Shown: positions 1 to 11,604 of the stretch, one piece after another
Layout of the letters: every line of letters starts with the position of its first letter
Numbering within the stretch: the stretch's first letter is position 1
Assembly: GCA_026027325.1 (NCBI GenBank)
Contig: JAMSLZ010000001.1
Coordinates: forward strand, 2,728,001 to 2,792,000
Source of the DNA: Actinomucor elegans
Lineage: Eukaryota; Mucoromycota; Mucoromycetes; Mucorales; Mucoraceae
Direction of reading: 5' to 3'
DNA length: 64,000 nucleotides
Notes under the pieces: model-generated
Told to the model about the DNA's origin: nothing
The model's database searches: none
What the model saw: the letters and a program-made list of their open reading frames with translations, nothing else
Made by a program: the position numbers and the translations under genes

Positions 1-430
1 CTATATCCTAGGGACTTTTAAAAGGACGTCGATCCTCGAGAATAGCGAGTAAGGTACACTAACTGCCTAAAATTAGGATTATTTCATATGCTTAGCGATT
101 TCTAAATCTACGTGACGGCCATTAACACAGTTCCATTCATCTAGAGCTTGATTTTAGAAGATTGACCCAAGCACCTAGCAATCCAAATACTTATTATGTG
201 GTACCATCGCATAAGCTGATTGATACAAAGAGTAAAGAATCATTCTATTAAATCTGTCGAATCTCAAACAGGCTTCCTAGTTTAAATGATAAATCCAGGG
301 CAACGCGTTTTTATCAGACCTCAGCCCTTGAATATCAACACTAACAAATCCAACAAACAAATAACAAAAATAATGACTAAATCAATGTTTAAAATGAGAG
401 AGATCACTTTAATTGATGATGCTAAAAAGT
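1..430. other. Gene-free flank downstream of eS6
   Basis: This is AT-rich sequence at the window edge, downstream of the eS6 stop codon. It probably includes the eS6 3' UTR near 380-430. No ORF with coding character, no tRNA boxes and no recognisable structured RNA were seen. Confidence 0.5.
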
Positions 431-1530
431 TTAAGCAGAAGCAGACTTTTGCATGGAAGAGGTACGACGACGTTCAATCTTCTCTTGCTTGGACTCCTTG
501 ACACGCTTAGCGAGCAATTGCTTGTAATCGGCCTCGGCCTCACGAGAAGCCTCAGCTCTTCTGCGCTTAAGAGCTTGTCTGTGTCTCTTACGTTGGAGAG
601 TAAGAGGGGTGACAAGACGTTGGATCTTGGGAGCCTTGGTGTAAGCCTTCTTACCTTCAGCCTTGGGTTGAACTTCACGACGAATGACATACTTGCGGAC
701 ATCATCTTCCTTGGTCAAGTTCTAATAGTAATAATGTATGAATATACTGCGCGTCTCTCTTTCTCTCTATCAATTAATAACTTACAAAGAACTTTCTGAT
801 CTTGGAAGCACGCTTGGGACCGAGACGCTTGGGGACAGTGGTATCAGTCAAACCGGGAATATCTTGCTCACCTTGCTTAACAACGACGAGAGACAAGACA
901 GAGAGATCAGAACCGACGATACAACCACGGACAGACTTTCTCTTGCGCTCACCGGTACGGCGAGGACGGTAACAAGAGTGACCCTTGGACATCAAGAGAC
1001 GAACACGGTGAGGCAAAAGGACACCTTGCTTCATGGGGAAACCTTGCTTATCGTTACCACCAGAGATGCGGAAGACGTAACCCTTGAATTCATCACCAAG
1101 AGAATCGCCAGAAACTTCTTGGGCCATACGCTTATCGTAGAAACCACGGCTATCAAAAAAGAAAAATGAGTTAGAAAAGGCGTCTCAAATGAATGTCAAC
1201 TGCATCAAAAAGAAATCGAAGAGAAAAATAACAGTAGCGTGAATAATCTATGCAGTGCTGACTTTAATCGTAACTTGAAGGCAAACTGGTCGAGATTCCC
1301 TGTCGTTTGCACATTTGTCCTTTTTCTCTTCCATTCATGACTTTTTGATTGCCAAGTTGATTGCTGCATTAGACTTACAGACGACGTTCATCTTCGATTT
1401 CAATCAATTTTTGGCAGCCGGTGGCTGGGTTGGCAATGTTCAACTAGATTGATCAAGAAAAAGGTAAATCATCTGTTCATATCATTCATCCATCCATGGT
1501 TCTAGATGGCTGTTTGTTACGGACCTTCAT
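431..1530 (-). CDS. RPS6: 40S ribosomal protein eS6
   Basis: Four coding exons, 1525-1530, 1379-1443, 786-1149 and 431-721, encode 241 aa, the usual eS6 length. The first coding exon is only ATG AAG. Exon 2 starts [20 protein letters not shown], and exon 3 carries [17 protein letters not shown] and [20 protein letters not shown], which are eS6 signatures. The C-terminus is a basic helix ending [13 protein letters not shown]. This corresponds to the Ser-rich tail that AGC kinases (S6K, Ypk3) phosphorylate downstream of TOR in other eukaryotes. The protein is part of the small ribosomal subunit in the cytosol. Intron 2 (1150-1378, 229 nt) is about four times longer than other introns here. The gene is divergent from eIF4E, with 358 bp between the start codons. 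Confidence 0.97.
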
Positions 1531-1888
1531 ACCGCAGATAGAGAGGAGGATCTATACGTTGGCGCATCTTTCCCTTTGATGTAATTCTTTCAGAATGCTG
1601 AACCCATAACCAGAACAGGAACATTTGTTTGTCCGGTCAGCTTGGGCCGGACATCTGTGCGTCACGGTCCGGCTTGTTTAGCTTTAAGTGTTGATTCCAT
1701 TTGCCAGTCATTGAAAGGTTTTTTTTTGAGAGTAGTGCGTGGTGGTGTTAAGCTTAGCGCTGGTATACAGAAAGAACTCTTTTTTAGTCCGTTGTTCTTT
1801 TCAATAACTACAAAAGTGATCATAGGTACATTAATAATGACTTGGAGCGAGTTTAAATGGCATTTTGACTAATGAAAAAGTAAGCAGT
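1531..1888. promoter_or_regulatory. Divergent promoter between eS6 and eIF4E
   Basis: This interval separates the two start codons. It holds GTCCGG at 1631-1636, its inverse CCGGAC at 1647-1652 and a third GTCCGG at 1667-1672, an unusual GC-rich cluster in AT-rich surroundings. On the eIF4E side, GTACAT at 1826 and GCAG ending at 1887 could bound a 62-nt 5' UTR intron, with a branch-like GACTAAT near 1867. If that intron is not removed, short uORFs remain at 1837-1872, 1857-1868 and 1872-1883. Calling the GTCCGG boxes regulatory sites is inference. Confidence 0.45.
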
Positions 1889-2730
1889 ATGACTGAACAA
1901 GAAACACGTCCTGTTTCCACCGAGGAACAACAGCCAACACAAGAAACTCAACAAAATACCGAGCAGTCTTCCGATGACACTGTTAAAACTGTCTTTCACG
2001 ATCCCAAGAATTATAATGTGAAGCATCCTCTTCAAAATACGTGGACCTTGTGGTTTGATAACCCAGGCAAAAAAGCTAATGCTGCTTCTTGGTCTCAAAA
2101 CTTGAAAGAGATTGTGAATGTTGATACAGTTGAGGACTTTTGGGGGTAAAATCTCGGCTAGCTTTCTGAATATTTTTCATGTTTTAACACATTACTCTAT
2201 TGTTTAGTGTTCATAATAACATTGTCAAGGTCAATCTTCTTGAAATCAGTTCAAATTACCATGTTTTCAAAAAGGGTATTCGCCCCGAGTGGGAGGATGC
2301 TGCCAACGCTAACGGCGGAAAGTTCAGTATCCAATTTCCCAGAAACAGAACTGGTGAAGCGATTAATGACTATTGGTTAAACTTGGTAAGTTTTGACAAG
2401 TGACAAATATAGTTTTTCGAGTTTTGACTGTTATAAAGATTCTGGCCATGTTGGGCGAGCAATTCCAATATGAAGACGAAATTTGTGGCGCTGTAGTCTC
2501 TGTGCGTAAGGTGTTTTATAGAGTTGCTCTTTGGATCAAGAGTTCCGAGAAAAATGAAAAGATTGAAACTATTGGGTAATTATAGTGATATAGAAGATAG
2601 TACTTACTAACTGCTGTTTATTAGCCGTCAATTGAAAGAATTCCTTAATCTTAATAATACGCTAGTTGTTGAGTTTACTCCACACGGTGATTCGGCTGCT
2701 AAAACAAGTGAGAATAGATTCACTGTCTAA
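1889..2730 (+). CDS. Translation initiation factor eIF4E (mRNA cap-binding)
   Basis: Four exons, 1889-2145, 2208-2385, 2439-2575 and 2625-2730, encode 225 aa. After a Gln/Glu/Thr-rich leader comes the eIF4E fold: HPLQNTWTLWFDNP with a cap-binding Trp, VEDFWGVHNNI (the dorsal Trp that contacts eIF4G and 4E-BPs), IRPEWEDAANANGGKF with the second cap-binding Trp, NDYWLNLILAMLGEQF, and VALWIK. The protein binds the m7G cap and recruits eIF4G in the cytosol. I chose the ATG at 1889 because upstream ATGs run into stops within 4-12 codons and the Met lies just after a good acceptor-like GCAG. It is transcribed divergently from eS6. Confidence 0.95.
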
Positions 2731-2987
2731 ACGATATACGCGTAGAATGTGTTGATATGGCATATATGATCTCTTTGCAATCAAAAATTAATAAAACTAA
2801 GCTCTTGTATACAGATTGAATGTGTTTCAGTAGCATGCGCTGTATGTGTATCTGTATATTTGCAATAGACCAAACACACTTCAGTTATTTATATCAAGTA
2901 CCACCACCTTTTTATTTAAACTTCATCAAAAACGTTGGTCTTTCTTTTTCTTTTTATTCCTTTATTATCTTTATCTTCTTGACAGCC

Positions 2988-5881
2988 ATGATACAAGAAC
3001 CACCTCCACTACCTCTTTCATCTTATGCTCATTTAAAATCAGCCGTTAGCAGATTGCTTGAAGAGCAAAGGCTGGCCCAAAATCACGTTCTGTCGCCTGA
3101 ATATTCGTACAGAATGGTTGACCCTGCTAATCAAGAGCAAGAAAAACCAAAGAGAAGGCCTGTTAAAGCAGCTTGTAAATATTGTAATGAAAGCAAAATC
3201 AAATGTGATATCAACGTGCCTCCTTCTGAACCATGTCCAAGAGCAAACAAGACTTGTAAATGTGAATATCACAACAAAGCAGCACCTTCTCCCCCTGCTG
3301 GTAATAACAGTAGCGCCAATAATCGGTTTCCATCAAACGAAACTATACCCTCCACTGATGTATTCAGAAAGTCTGGTCTACTGCCATCTGGTCATTATGC
3401 TGGTGAAACTTCTTTTTGTGGGTCTCTTCGTCTTGCAGAACAATCTCAGGCTATTATGATAGAGAATAGTTTCCCAGCGTTTCCTGGAGCAGCACCAACC
3501 GAGCCTGTTGTTTCTATCGAGAACAAGCGCTATTTGATTGATGTGTATTATAATCATTTGAACCCATATTACCCTTCATTGAACAAGCAAGATCTGTTGA
3601 ATGAATTTGAAGCTCTCAATAACGGAAGAGATACCTATCTCTCTCCATTATTTTTCTGTGCCTTATTCGCACGTGCAGCTGCTCTTGCAGAATCAACACT
3701 AGAAACAGACTATGAAGAACTAAGCCGAAAATACCTTGATCACGCTGACTATTTAGTCAATTTCTACAGAGATAAGCCGAGATGTAGTACAGTGTTGGCT
3801 TTAGTCATGATGACCAATCATCTTGAACAAGAGAAGAACTCCAAAAACCTTACCAAGGCATGGCTCTGGGCTGGGGACGCGTTCCGTATGGCACTTGATC
3901 TTGGAATTCATCGGTCCTCTACCTCCGAGGGGGCTACGTCTTTAGGGCAACTCTGTATTCGTACTTTCTGGCTCGCTTATATCACTGATTGCACTATTAG
4001 TATCACCTATGGCCGCCCAACTTCTATAGAAGAGAAGGTTTTGTAAGTACATCAAATAATTCTTATAAGCATATCATTCATTTTTCTTTCTTTAAAGAGA
4101 CGTGCCCACTCCATCTAAATTAAGCACAGATGATTCCAGCACGCGCGAATGGGTGGATAACTTGTGCGCTTTAATAAGTTTTAGTAAAGTGGCTTCTCGT
4201 ATCATTAAATTCAGCTATTGTCCCCCCCCTCCATTTATCATTACAGGGATAGTAAGAATAACAATACAATGTCAGTTGCATTTCATTATTACTAAAATAC
4301 TTCCATAGAGGCACAATGGTTTCTTGCTCAGCGTTGACGCTTGGCTAATGGAAATTTCTCCCTCAAGCGAACCTGATTCACCCAGACCTGGTGAAGTCAA
4401 CATGGCTCAAAGAGAAAGTGTCATCACTAAAAGAATGACCTTTCATAAAGAAATGTTTCTGTACACTAACTTGATCTTGTTACACCGACCTCACATCAAT
4501 GATACTTCGCCAGTGAGAAACACTAGTAGCCGACCATCTTTTGACATTTGTTCAAACGCAGCTATCTTGATTACAGATATGGTCAATAAACTCAGCAACT
4601 CTGACCTGGTCTATCATTCTAAATCGCCCATGATGGTCTATGGTCTGGTTATGGCCGCGCGAATCCATGTTCTTAACGCTATGCATCCAAATCCTATCAA
4701 GTACAATGTCGAAAAGAATTTCTACCTTTGTATTAGAGCACTGAGAAAATTGCCTCAATTAATGGGCGAGTCCTCTATGCTTATGGACACGTTGATTGAA
4801 CTGGAATACCAGCACGAAAATCCTCGAAAGGCCTGGCAAGAGATTCAAGAGAATCACGAAAGGCAACGCAGGGCAATGCAGCCGAGAACTCCTGTTGCTC
4901 CTTCTGAAGTAGTATTTTCGCAAGGTATGACTGATAATCTCAAAGGTAAATTCTCAGCCGAGGCGAGTACAAGCAAACATAACAAGGGAAAAGGCGTCTC
5001 AAAAAATGCTTCTCAAACTGAAGAGCATGGAAGTCCACAGGAACCAAAGACTGGTTCATCTGGACAAAAGGTATCTGCGTCAAATAAAAACTGCAAAGCC
5101 TAAAAATCTAACCATTTATGAAAAGTCCAGTTCTTCTTTAACTGTCCTTGAGCCTAAATCGACCTTAGGCAAACGTAACCATGTCCATATCTTTAAACCC
5201 TGGAGTCCACTCGAATCAAAAAAGATCAGGATATCGGATGATGATAACTCTGTCAATAGTCAACAAGAGAATCTAGTGCAAAATCATCAAAATGCCGCTT
5301 CTTCTTCTTCTCATCCACAACAATTATCAGTATCACCATCGCAACAAACACAACAAGTGCAGCAGCCTCAGTATGAAGTGCTTCAACCACAGCAACCACA
5401 GCAACCGTACCAACCGCAACTACAACAGCAAGAGCAGCAGCTACAAGATTTGTGTAATCTTCAGCAACTACAAGGCTTATATGATCCTCAGTACCAACTA
5501 GATTCTTATAATCTTCAGCAGCACCATCAACAGCAGCAAAATTCATATAATACTCAGCAGCAACAAGATTCATATAATCTTCAGCAGACAGAATACATCT
5601 CAATCATGGAGCAAGTTCTAGGTGATTCATTGGAATTCCCATTTGCCAGTAGTGAGGCTCCTCAATTAGTAGCATCTGATACACCCACCATTCACAGCTT
5701 TGATACTTCTGTTTATTCTCCATCAGAATTTAGTGTTAATGATGATTTGATGCAGTATCAGAACGATAGTCCAATTAATTTCTATAGTTTTATACCTTTA
5801 CATGACTCGTTGAGCATAATTTATAACCCAACTCACCCTGATAGTGATCAAGGTTATCAAGGTTTTGACGGAGGGCATTAG
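2988..5881 (+). CDS. Zn2Cys6-like fungal transcription factor with Gln-rich tail
   Basis: Four exons, 2988-4042, 4098-4251, 4309-5070 and 5126-5881, encode 908 aa. Residues 60-95 form a fungal binuclear zinc cluster after a basic KPKRRPVKAAC run. Cysteines lie at about 63, 66, 73, 83, 90 and 92, a spacing of C-x2-C-x6-C-x9-C-x6-C-x-C. The canonical fifth Cys (two residues after C83, position 86) is Ala, and an extra Cys sits at 90. A fungal-specific TF middle domain begins near ENKRYLIDVYYNHLNPYYPS and continues through DVPTPSKLSTDDSSTREW and LLSVDAWLMEISPS. The last exon is Gln-rich (about 5330-5600) with SYNLQQ-type repeats, a likely activation region. Intron 4252-4308 restores the frame after FIITGI. 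Target genes are unknown. Confidence 0.85.
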
Positions 5882-7599
5882 GAACTACAGGCCGCTTAGG
5901 ACCGTATATTCTATACATACGTTTCTTTTTGTATTTTAATGACTATCATCTTCGATATTTATTATTATTATTATTATTATTTTATATATCCTCATTATTA
6001 TATCCTTTTTACATATGATCAATCTATCATATTATAAATATATATATACCAAAACCAAATAACAGATATAATGATTATCTACTGATATAGTTCAGCTGTT
6101 GATTTTATAAGTGTATATTTTGAGCTGATCTATTACTTTGTATTGTAAGTTAAGCAGTTATTTTCTCTCGGATATCATTCTTTTTTAGTACATCATTGTT
6201 AACACAAACAGAGCAAAGCTTTCGAGGCTTTGAAATTCGACACATGATAGCCGTTACCTAAAGCATATTGAAATACGTTGTAGGACAAACGGGATTCGGG
6301 AAGGATCCAGACCACCTGGCTTGGCAATAAAATATGGCCTGATCTCTTTTCAAGAACAAACTACTTTCGGCTTTTACGAAAAAAAAAAAGTTTAAGCCTG
6401 AGATTTATACCTGTCACTTAACCCCATTTCTGAACAATAAAAGCATCTAGATAGATGCCAACAGTTTAGAAGCTTTCTTATAGAGGTCAACTTCTCGTTA
6501 AATGGTGTTGCATTTACGTAAAGCCATCTAGAATACCGTTTTCACGCTTCACAAAAAGAGAAAACAAACAAATAAATAAAGACAGTATGCAAGTTTATAG
6601 CTATTTTGGTTAAATATTTCAAGGTATCTCAAATGTCGTCGGGCACTAAATTGGGTCCTTTTTTTCTTCTTAAATTGTTAAAGAGTTAAATATTTAGAGT
6701 ATAAGGATATACATATCTTTAAAGATTTTCAGAAAATTTTTGCTATTTTCAACATCACTTAATTTTAATCTAACGTTGTATCCAATAATCAATTCAAGTT
6801 TAGAATGCATCATTACATGTATCAGAATCCTTATGCGACTAAAATGCAATGAGTGTATTTCATTTTAGTGAATGGCTGTAATGGCTATTAAGCAACTGAT
6901 CATAGAGACTAGATTCAAGGATCAATAGATCTCTTGACCAAACTTGGTTTAATATCTCATCTAATAACTAGCGCATGCTCAGAGTAGTTCATGAATATAA
7001 TAGATTTATAATTGCTTAACTGCATTCCAATGAATAGTTATTATAGCTCAGCCATTGGTAGTAAATACACATTTCATATGGATCTTTCGGCCGATCGATA
7101 TTAATGTCCCATAGGATGACTAGTACTTTTTCAGAATGAGTTTCGCCATCTTCTAGTAGAACTATCTACTTAAAAGTACAACACGTATACTATACATTGA
7201 CAGTTGGCATTAAAATTACCTTTAAACTAGATATGATCACCAGATTTCTTGACAAATTCTGATTAAATGAACTCAGTAAGTAACCCAAACTCAAAATGAG
7301 CTGCTATATCTTATAAAATCTTGATTAAAGTGTAGGTTGAGAGTAATTGAACTTGACTCTGAGAGACAAAGATTAGTGTTTGAGCGTTTCCGTTGAAACT
7401 TCTATAGATTCTCAGCTAAAATTTCACAAGAACTATGCTTGCTATATCCAGAAACTTTCTGTCATGTTAACATTCAAGCCAATGAACGGTATCTAATTGC
7501 GTGCAGTTGATCTCTTCAAGACATATTTACATAACGATCTTTAGAAAAAAAAATATGGATGATTGTATATTCATTCTATTATGAAATAATACTTTTTTT
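5882..7599. other. Long AT-rich intergenic region with repeat copies
   Basis: This 1.7-kb gap has no convincing ORF. It contains an (ATT)n microsatellite near 5957-5983, an (AT)-rich tract near 6040-6055, and the first cluster of the dispersed repeat described separately (6919-7325). The TF and UTP7 genes are convergent here, so it includes both 3' UTRs. Confidence 0.55.
6919..7325 (+). repeat. Dispersed intergenic repeat, cluster of three degenerate copies
   Basis: Three degenerate units lie at about 6919-6993, 7081-7150 and 7240-7325. Each has a GATCTYTxGACC/GATC-type head, a TxAATxTCxCAT core and a tail resembling CTCAGAATGAGYTRCT. The 7081 copy reads GATCTTTCGGCCGATC at the head and TTTCAGAATGAG in the tail. 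Related copies occur in other long gaps of the window. Confidence 0.55.
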
Positions 7600-9476
7600 T
7601 TATTCAAAGATATCTAGTGTTGTGAATGGTTTGTCTCTATTTTGTTCTTTGGCGGCTTTAGCTTTATCAGCAGCAATTTTTTCATCCATATCAGCCTATT
7701 TTTTTTTTAAAAAAAAGTGATTAGATATCATAAACCCATAACATTTTCATAATGTATCCTTACCATTTTATGGTCAATGACATTCTTTGCCTTCTTTCGC
7801 AAATGTCTTTTTAAAGCAGAGTTTCTACCACGCATACGCTTCTTGTCCTTTTCTGGTGCGCGATTTGCTTCAGCTTGCTCGCGCTCTTCCTCTCGTCGTT
7901 TTATAAACTCTTGCTTTGTCAATTTATTCACCTTACCAATCTGTGTAGGATCTAATACAATCATGTCAGGCTGCAACTTATCCAACAATGTATGCACCTC
8001 GGTTTCTTGTCTTTGACGCTTAGTCTGGAAGGGATTGGCTTCCAATGAATCAAAGTTGGCTTCACCAGCACCAGGAACAACAATACTAGATACACCCTTT
8101 TGATGACCAATACCCAGCACATCTTCAAAAGGCACGAAGCGCGTGTTTTGGATAGGTGAACCCGCTTGCAAATGTGACATGTATGGTGAGGTCTGTTTGG
8201 TACGGAAAGCATCTTTCCAGACTTGTACGTGTGTATGCATACCCACACTCAAAAGGCCTGTATCAGAAATGTCGAGAGTAGATGCTGCACGTGGTGTAAA
8301 GTATTCTTGCAAGCAGCCATATGTACGGATATCCCAAATCTTAAGTTGACCATCAGCACCAGCTGTAGCCATGTAATGTCCGCCTTTATCAACAGCAACA
8401 GCACGGACAGGGCCGCGATGACATTGCATCTTGACTAAAGGTGAAGCCATCGACGGTGACCAAAGTGTTACTGTGCCGTTCTGGTGGCCGAGGTGGATAA
8501 CGGCATTGTAACGGTTTTGAGTCATAGTGTTGCAAGGGCCGAGCTTGGTGCGACGCTCAGAGACAAGTTCTCCAGTAGATGTATCTTGGTATTTAAGATA
8601 ACCATTGCTGCCAATCGATGCCAACAAGAAATGATAAGGGAGAAACTCGAGACGATCGACATAGGTGTGGTTTTGTAACCGATGAATTTCGAGTCCTGAT
8701 TTATCGTAGATATATACGTATTTCTTTTGTGCTACTGCTAAGAGTGTTTCATTATGAAGCCATCTATATCCAATGTTAGTTAATGCAGTTGTTTTTCACC
8801 GAGAAGGACACCACTTACGTAACATCACGCACTGTCTCATTCACATGTGTCTCGAAATGAAGTCCACCTGTTTGCCAGTCAAAACCTGCAATATGACCTT
8901 TATGTCCACCAATCAATAAATGACGACCGTTGCGCGTATAGTCGATTGAATAAGGTCCAAACTCGGGTAGATCAAGTGAAAAGATCTAAAATAAAAAATA
9001 ATAAAAAAAAAGACGATCGATCGATGAGTGTCTTTTCTATTATTGCTTCCAATTCGTATATACCTTGCTGACTGTATTGGCATCGAGATTGGGAGCTAGT
9101 TGATCTTGTCTAAACTTGAAAGTTCTCTCGAGACCTTCCGCTTCCAAGTAACCGCCTTCTTCTTGCAGCAGCAATTCAGCTCTAGCTGCTGCACGAGCAG
9201 CTTCTCGGTTGTTCTTTTCTTGTTGTGTTAATTTGGCTTTTAACTTTCTATCTGTAATTTTCTATCATATGAACAAGCTAATTAGTTCAGTTGAAATAGT
9301 TAGGATGTCTTTTTTTTTTTTTTTTTTACTTTGGTCTCGGCAGTAGCAGGCACAACACGCAAATATTTTTCTTCATTCTTAACAGGCTCATCGTCTTCCT
9401 GCACTTTCTTATTTTTAGGCAATGCAATGGCAGTTGCAGGTGTCTTTTTCTCCCCTCTGTTCTTGTTTTTGGCCAT
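7600..9476 (-). CDS. UTP7: U3 snoRNP/SSU processome protein UTP7 (WDR46/BING4)
   Basis: Five exons, 9330-9476, 9064-9261, 8819-8985, 7764-8763 and 7600-7695, encode 535 aa. The N-terminus is Lys-rich with a coiled segment. WD40 repeats follow, for example [39 protein letters not shown] and [13 protein letters not shown]. The BING4 C-terminal domain then reads [39 protein letters not shown] and [18 protein letters not shown], which is diagnostic. The basic tail contains [23 protein letters not shown]7 acts in the nucleolus in early 18S pre-rRNA processing. The terminal exon encodes [18 protein letters not shown] and ends LDIFE. The start ATG begins [11 protein letters not shown]. Confidence 0.95.
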
Positions 9477-9624
9477 TATTATATTATATGTATTCAAATG
9501 AAATGTCAAGGAAAAAAACCTCAAGAGTTAGAATGGAAATTGGATTCCAAGAAATAGAGTAAAGACAGTCATTTTTTTGAAGCCACAAAATTAAATGCTA
9601 TGTTATACAATTTTATTACATGAT

Positions 9625-11604
9625 CTAAAGGTATTGATCTTGTTCTTCAATAGGCGTATTGGTACCGCTGGAAGTTGCTCTTGACCTTTGTTGATGTTTT
9701 TTACCGACCAACATATTTTTAAGTGCTCGAAGGGCAAAAACAGTGAGTCCAATACCAGCCCAGTCTTCATCGTGCAAGTCGCGCAAATCACCAACCGTCA
9801 TGATATCTTGATTTTGCAGTTTACGTACCCATTCTAAAGCTTTATCTTTGTTACGGTTAGTTGCTGCTGCTGTTTCAAGTACAAAGGTTTCGATGCTTGT
9901 ATCATTGGGATATTCTAAACGCATTTTAGCCATGTTAGGATACAATGAAAGCGTTTAAATGATAAGATACTTACCCGATGAGTCCATAGGGACACCAACC
10001 ATAAAGGTAGGTTCCTCATTAATAGGCGATGTAGTCAACATAGTATCAGCAAAGTCTGATTCATGACGGGAAGAAGATAATTTAGCTTGCTCTAACGCAG
10101 TAATGGTATCTTTATATCTTTCTTCGGCCAACTGAGTCCTCTGTTCAAAACTTTCGCACTTCTTCTCGACATCCAAGATCTTGTCTCGCGCCGCCACCAA
10201 TTCCTTTTTAGCGCGCTCTAGTTCTGACCGAATATCGTTTTCACGCCGCCATACCATCCTGTCATCTTCAGTTTTTTCTGCTGCTGAATTTTGCTGCTTT
10301 TCCAAGTCGCGCAAGAGACGGTTGATATCACCCGTAATCAATTGCTGGTAACGTTCAGGCAGCACTTGCTCTTCGATCATCTCGGCCACAACATCTTCTG
10401 CAGTATCTGTGTCTGCATTAAACTCAAACTTGACTGATAACTTATCCATGCCCTTGAAAACTACTTGCAAAGTGAGCTGCTTCGTGGTGATGTCGGTGGC
10501 CAGCAGCACGACCTCGGGTTCCACTGCCAAAAATGAATGCTCCAAGATCTCCAAAGCCGACATACGCTCTTGTTCTGGAGCTAAACAGTTGTGGATCAAA
10601 GCAAGCACCTCGGGATCTTGCACACGAGAAAGACATTCAGGCCGAATGGTTTGGGTTACTTTCTTAAATACTTGGGCGGCATTGGTACATTCATTATAAG
10701 GGTATTCGCCTGTCACCATCTCTAAAAGACACATACCAAAGGCATAGATATCGACCTTTTCGCTGTAACCTTTTTCCTCGTACATTTCTGGTGCCATGAA
10801 CTCGGGCGTACCAATGACTGTGTACTTTTTGTCGATTTTCATCTCGGCTGTACCCATGTCACCAATCTTGATCTCACCGTGAGCACCGTTGATAAATATA
10901 TTGTCACACTTGATATCTCGATGAATAATGGTCGGTTGATGGCCGTGCAAGTACACAAGGCCCTTGAGGATCTGTCGACACCAACGCTTGACAATCTTCA
11001 TGTTCGGTAAAGGGGATAGCTTGCGAATATATTCACGCAGAGTACCTGAGGTCATCAGCTCGGTAATAAACACAAACTCTGACTCGTTGTACCATGCTTC
11101 ATGGAAAGTAATGATATTGGGATGACGAACTGACTTGAGGATCTCGATCTCGTGGCCGAGTGCCTTGACTTCTTGACGAGTAACCTAGTAGTACAAGTTA
11201 GACGATTGTTGATAGTAAGTCTACTTCTGCTTGCTTACCTGCAGCACATTCCAAGCAACCTCGTAGCCTTCTTCTCGATCGATGGCTTTGTAAACTACTT
11301 TAAAGGCACCCTTACCCAAGAAGGTATTCAGCTTGGCAAATCGACCGTTATTTGATACTTCAATCACTCGTTCTGTATCTTTTGCATCGTCGATTTCAGT
11401 ATTGGGATTCATCCAGACACCACCAAAGGGCTCCATATGAGGCTGGCGTTCATATTCAGGGAATTGAGCTGCCAGTTGACGAACCAGTGAGAGTGAACTG
11501 GTGGTATTCTGTTCGTTATCCATTCTCTCTGTGTCATATGTAGGACTGTTGTAAACACCAGAGTCAATAGATTCTTCGCTTTTCGATTTTGATATATAAT
11601 CCAT
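9625..11604 (-). CDS. WNK-like Ser/Thr kinase with C-terminal SAM-like domain
   Basis: Three exons, 11239-11604, 9975-11184 and 9625-9914, encode 621 aa. The glycine loop reads GKGAFKVVYKAID (97-109), with a Lys (K102) at the WNK-specific beta2 position. The usual beta3 Lys is absent (EVAWNVLQ, N119), which is the with-no-lysine hallmark. HRDIKCDNIFI, KIGDMGTAEMK and GTPEFMAPEMYEEKGYSEK follow. A ubiquitin-like OSR1-C/PF2-type region follows the kinase (TLQVVFKGMDKLSVKFEFN), then a coiled coil (about 460-520). The last exon has a SAM-like fold around ALEWVRKLQNQDIMTVGDL and GIGLTVFALRALKNML. WNKs regulate osmotic and ion balance through SPAK/OSR1 in animals; the fungal role is not established. 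The intron at 9915-9974 is confirmed by phase. Confidence 0.9.

Noticed and set aside
4230..4325. Apparent frame break in the Zn2Cys6 transcription factor
   Set aside because: Treating the C-rich stretch as an intron gave incompatible phases, but keeping it as coding (FSYCPPPPFIITGI) and using intron 4252-4308 (GTAAGA...CATAG) restores the frame with no shift.
5253..5603. 116-codon reverse ORF rich in Ala/Val
   Set aside because: It is the antisense shadow of the Gln-rich exon of the transcription factor.
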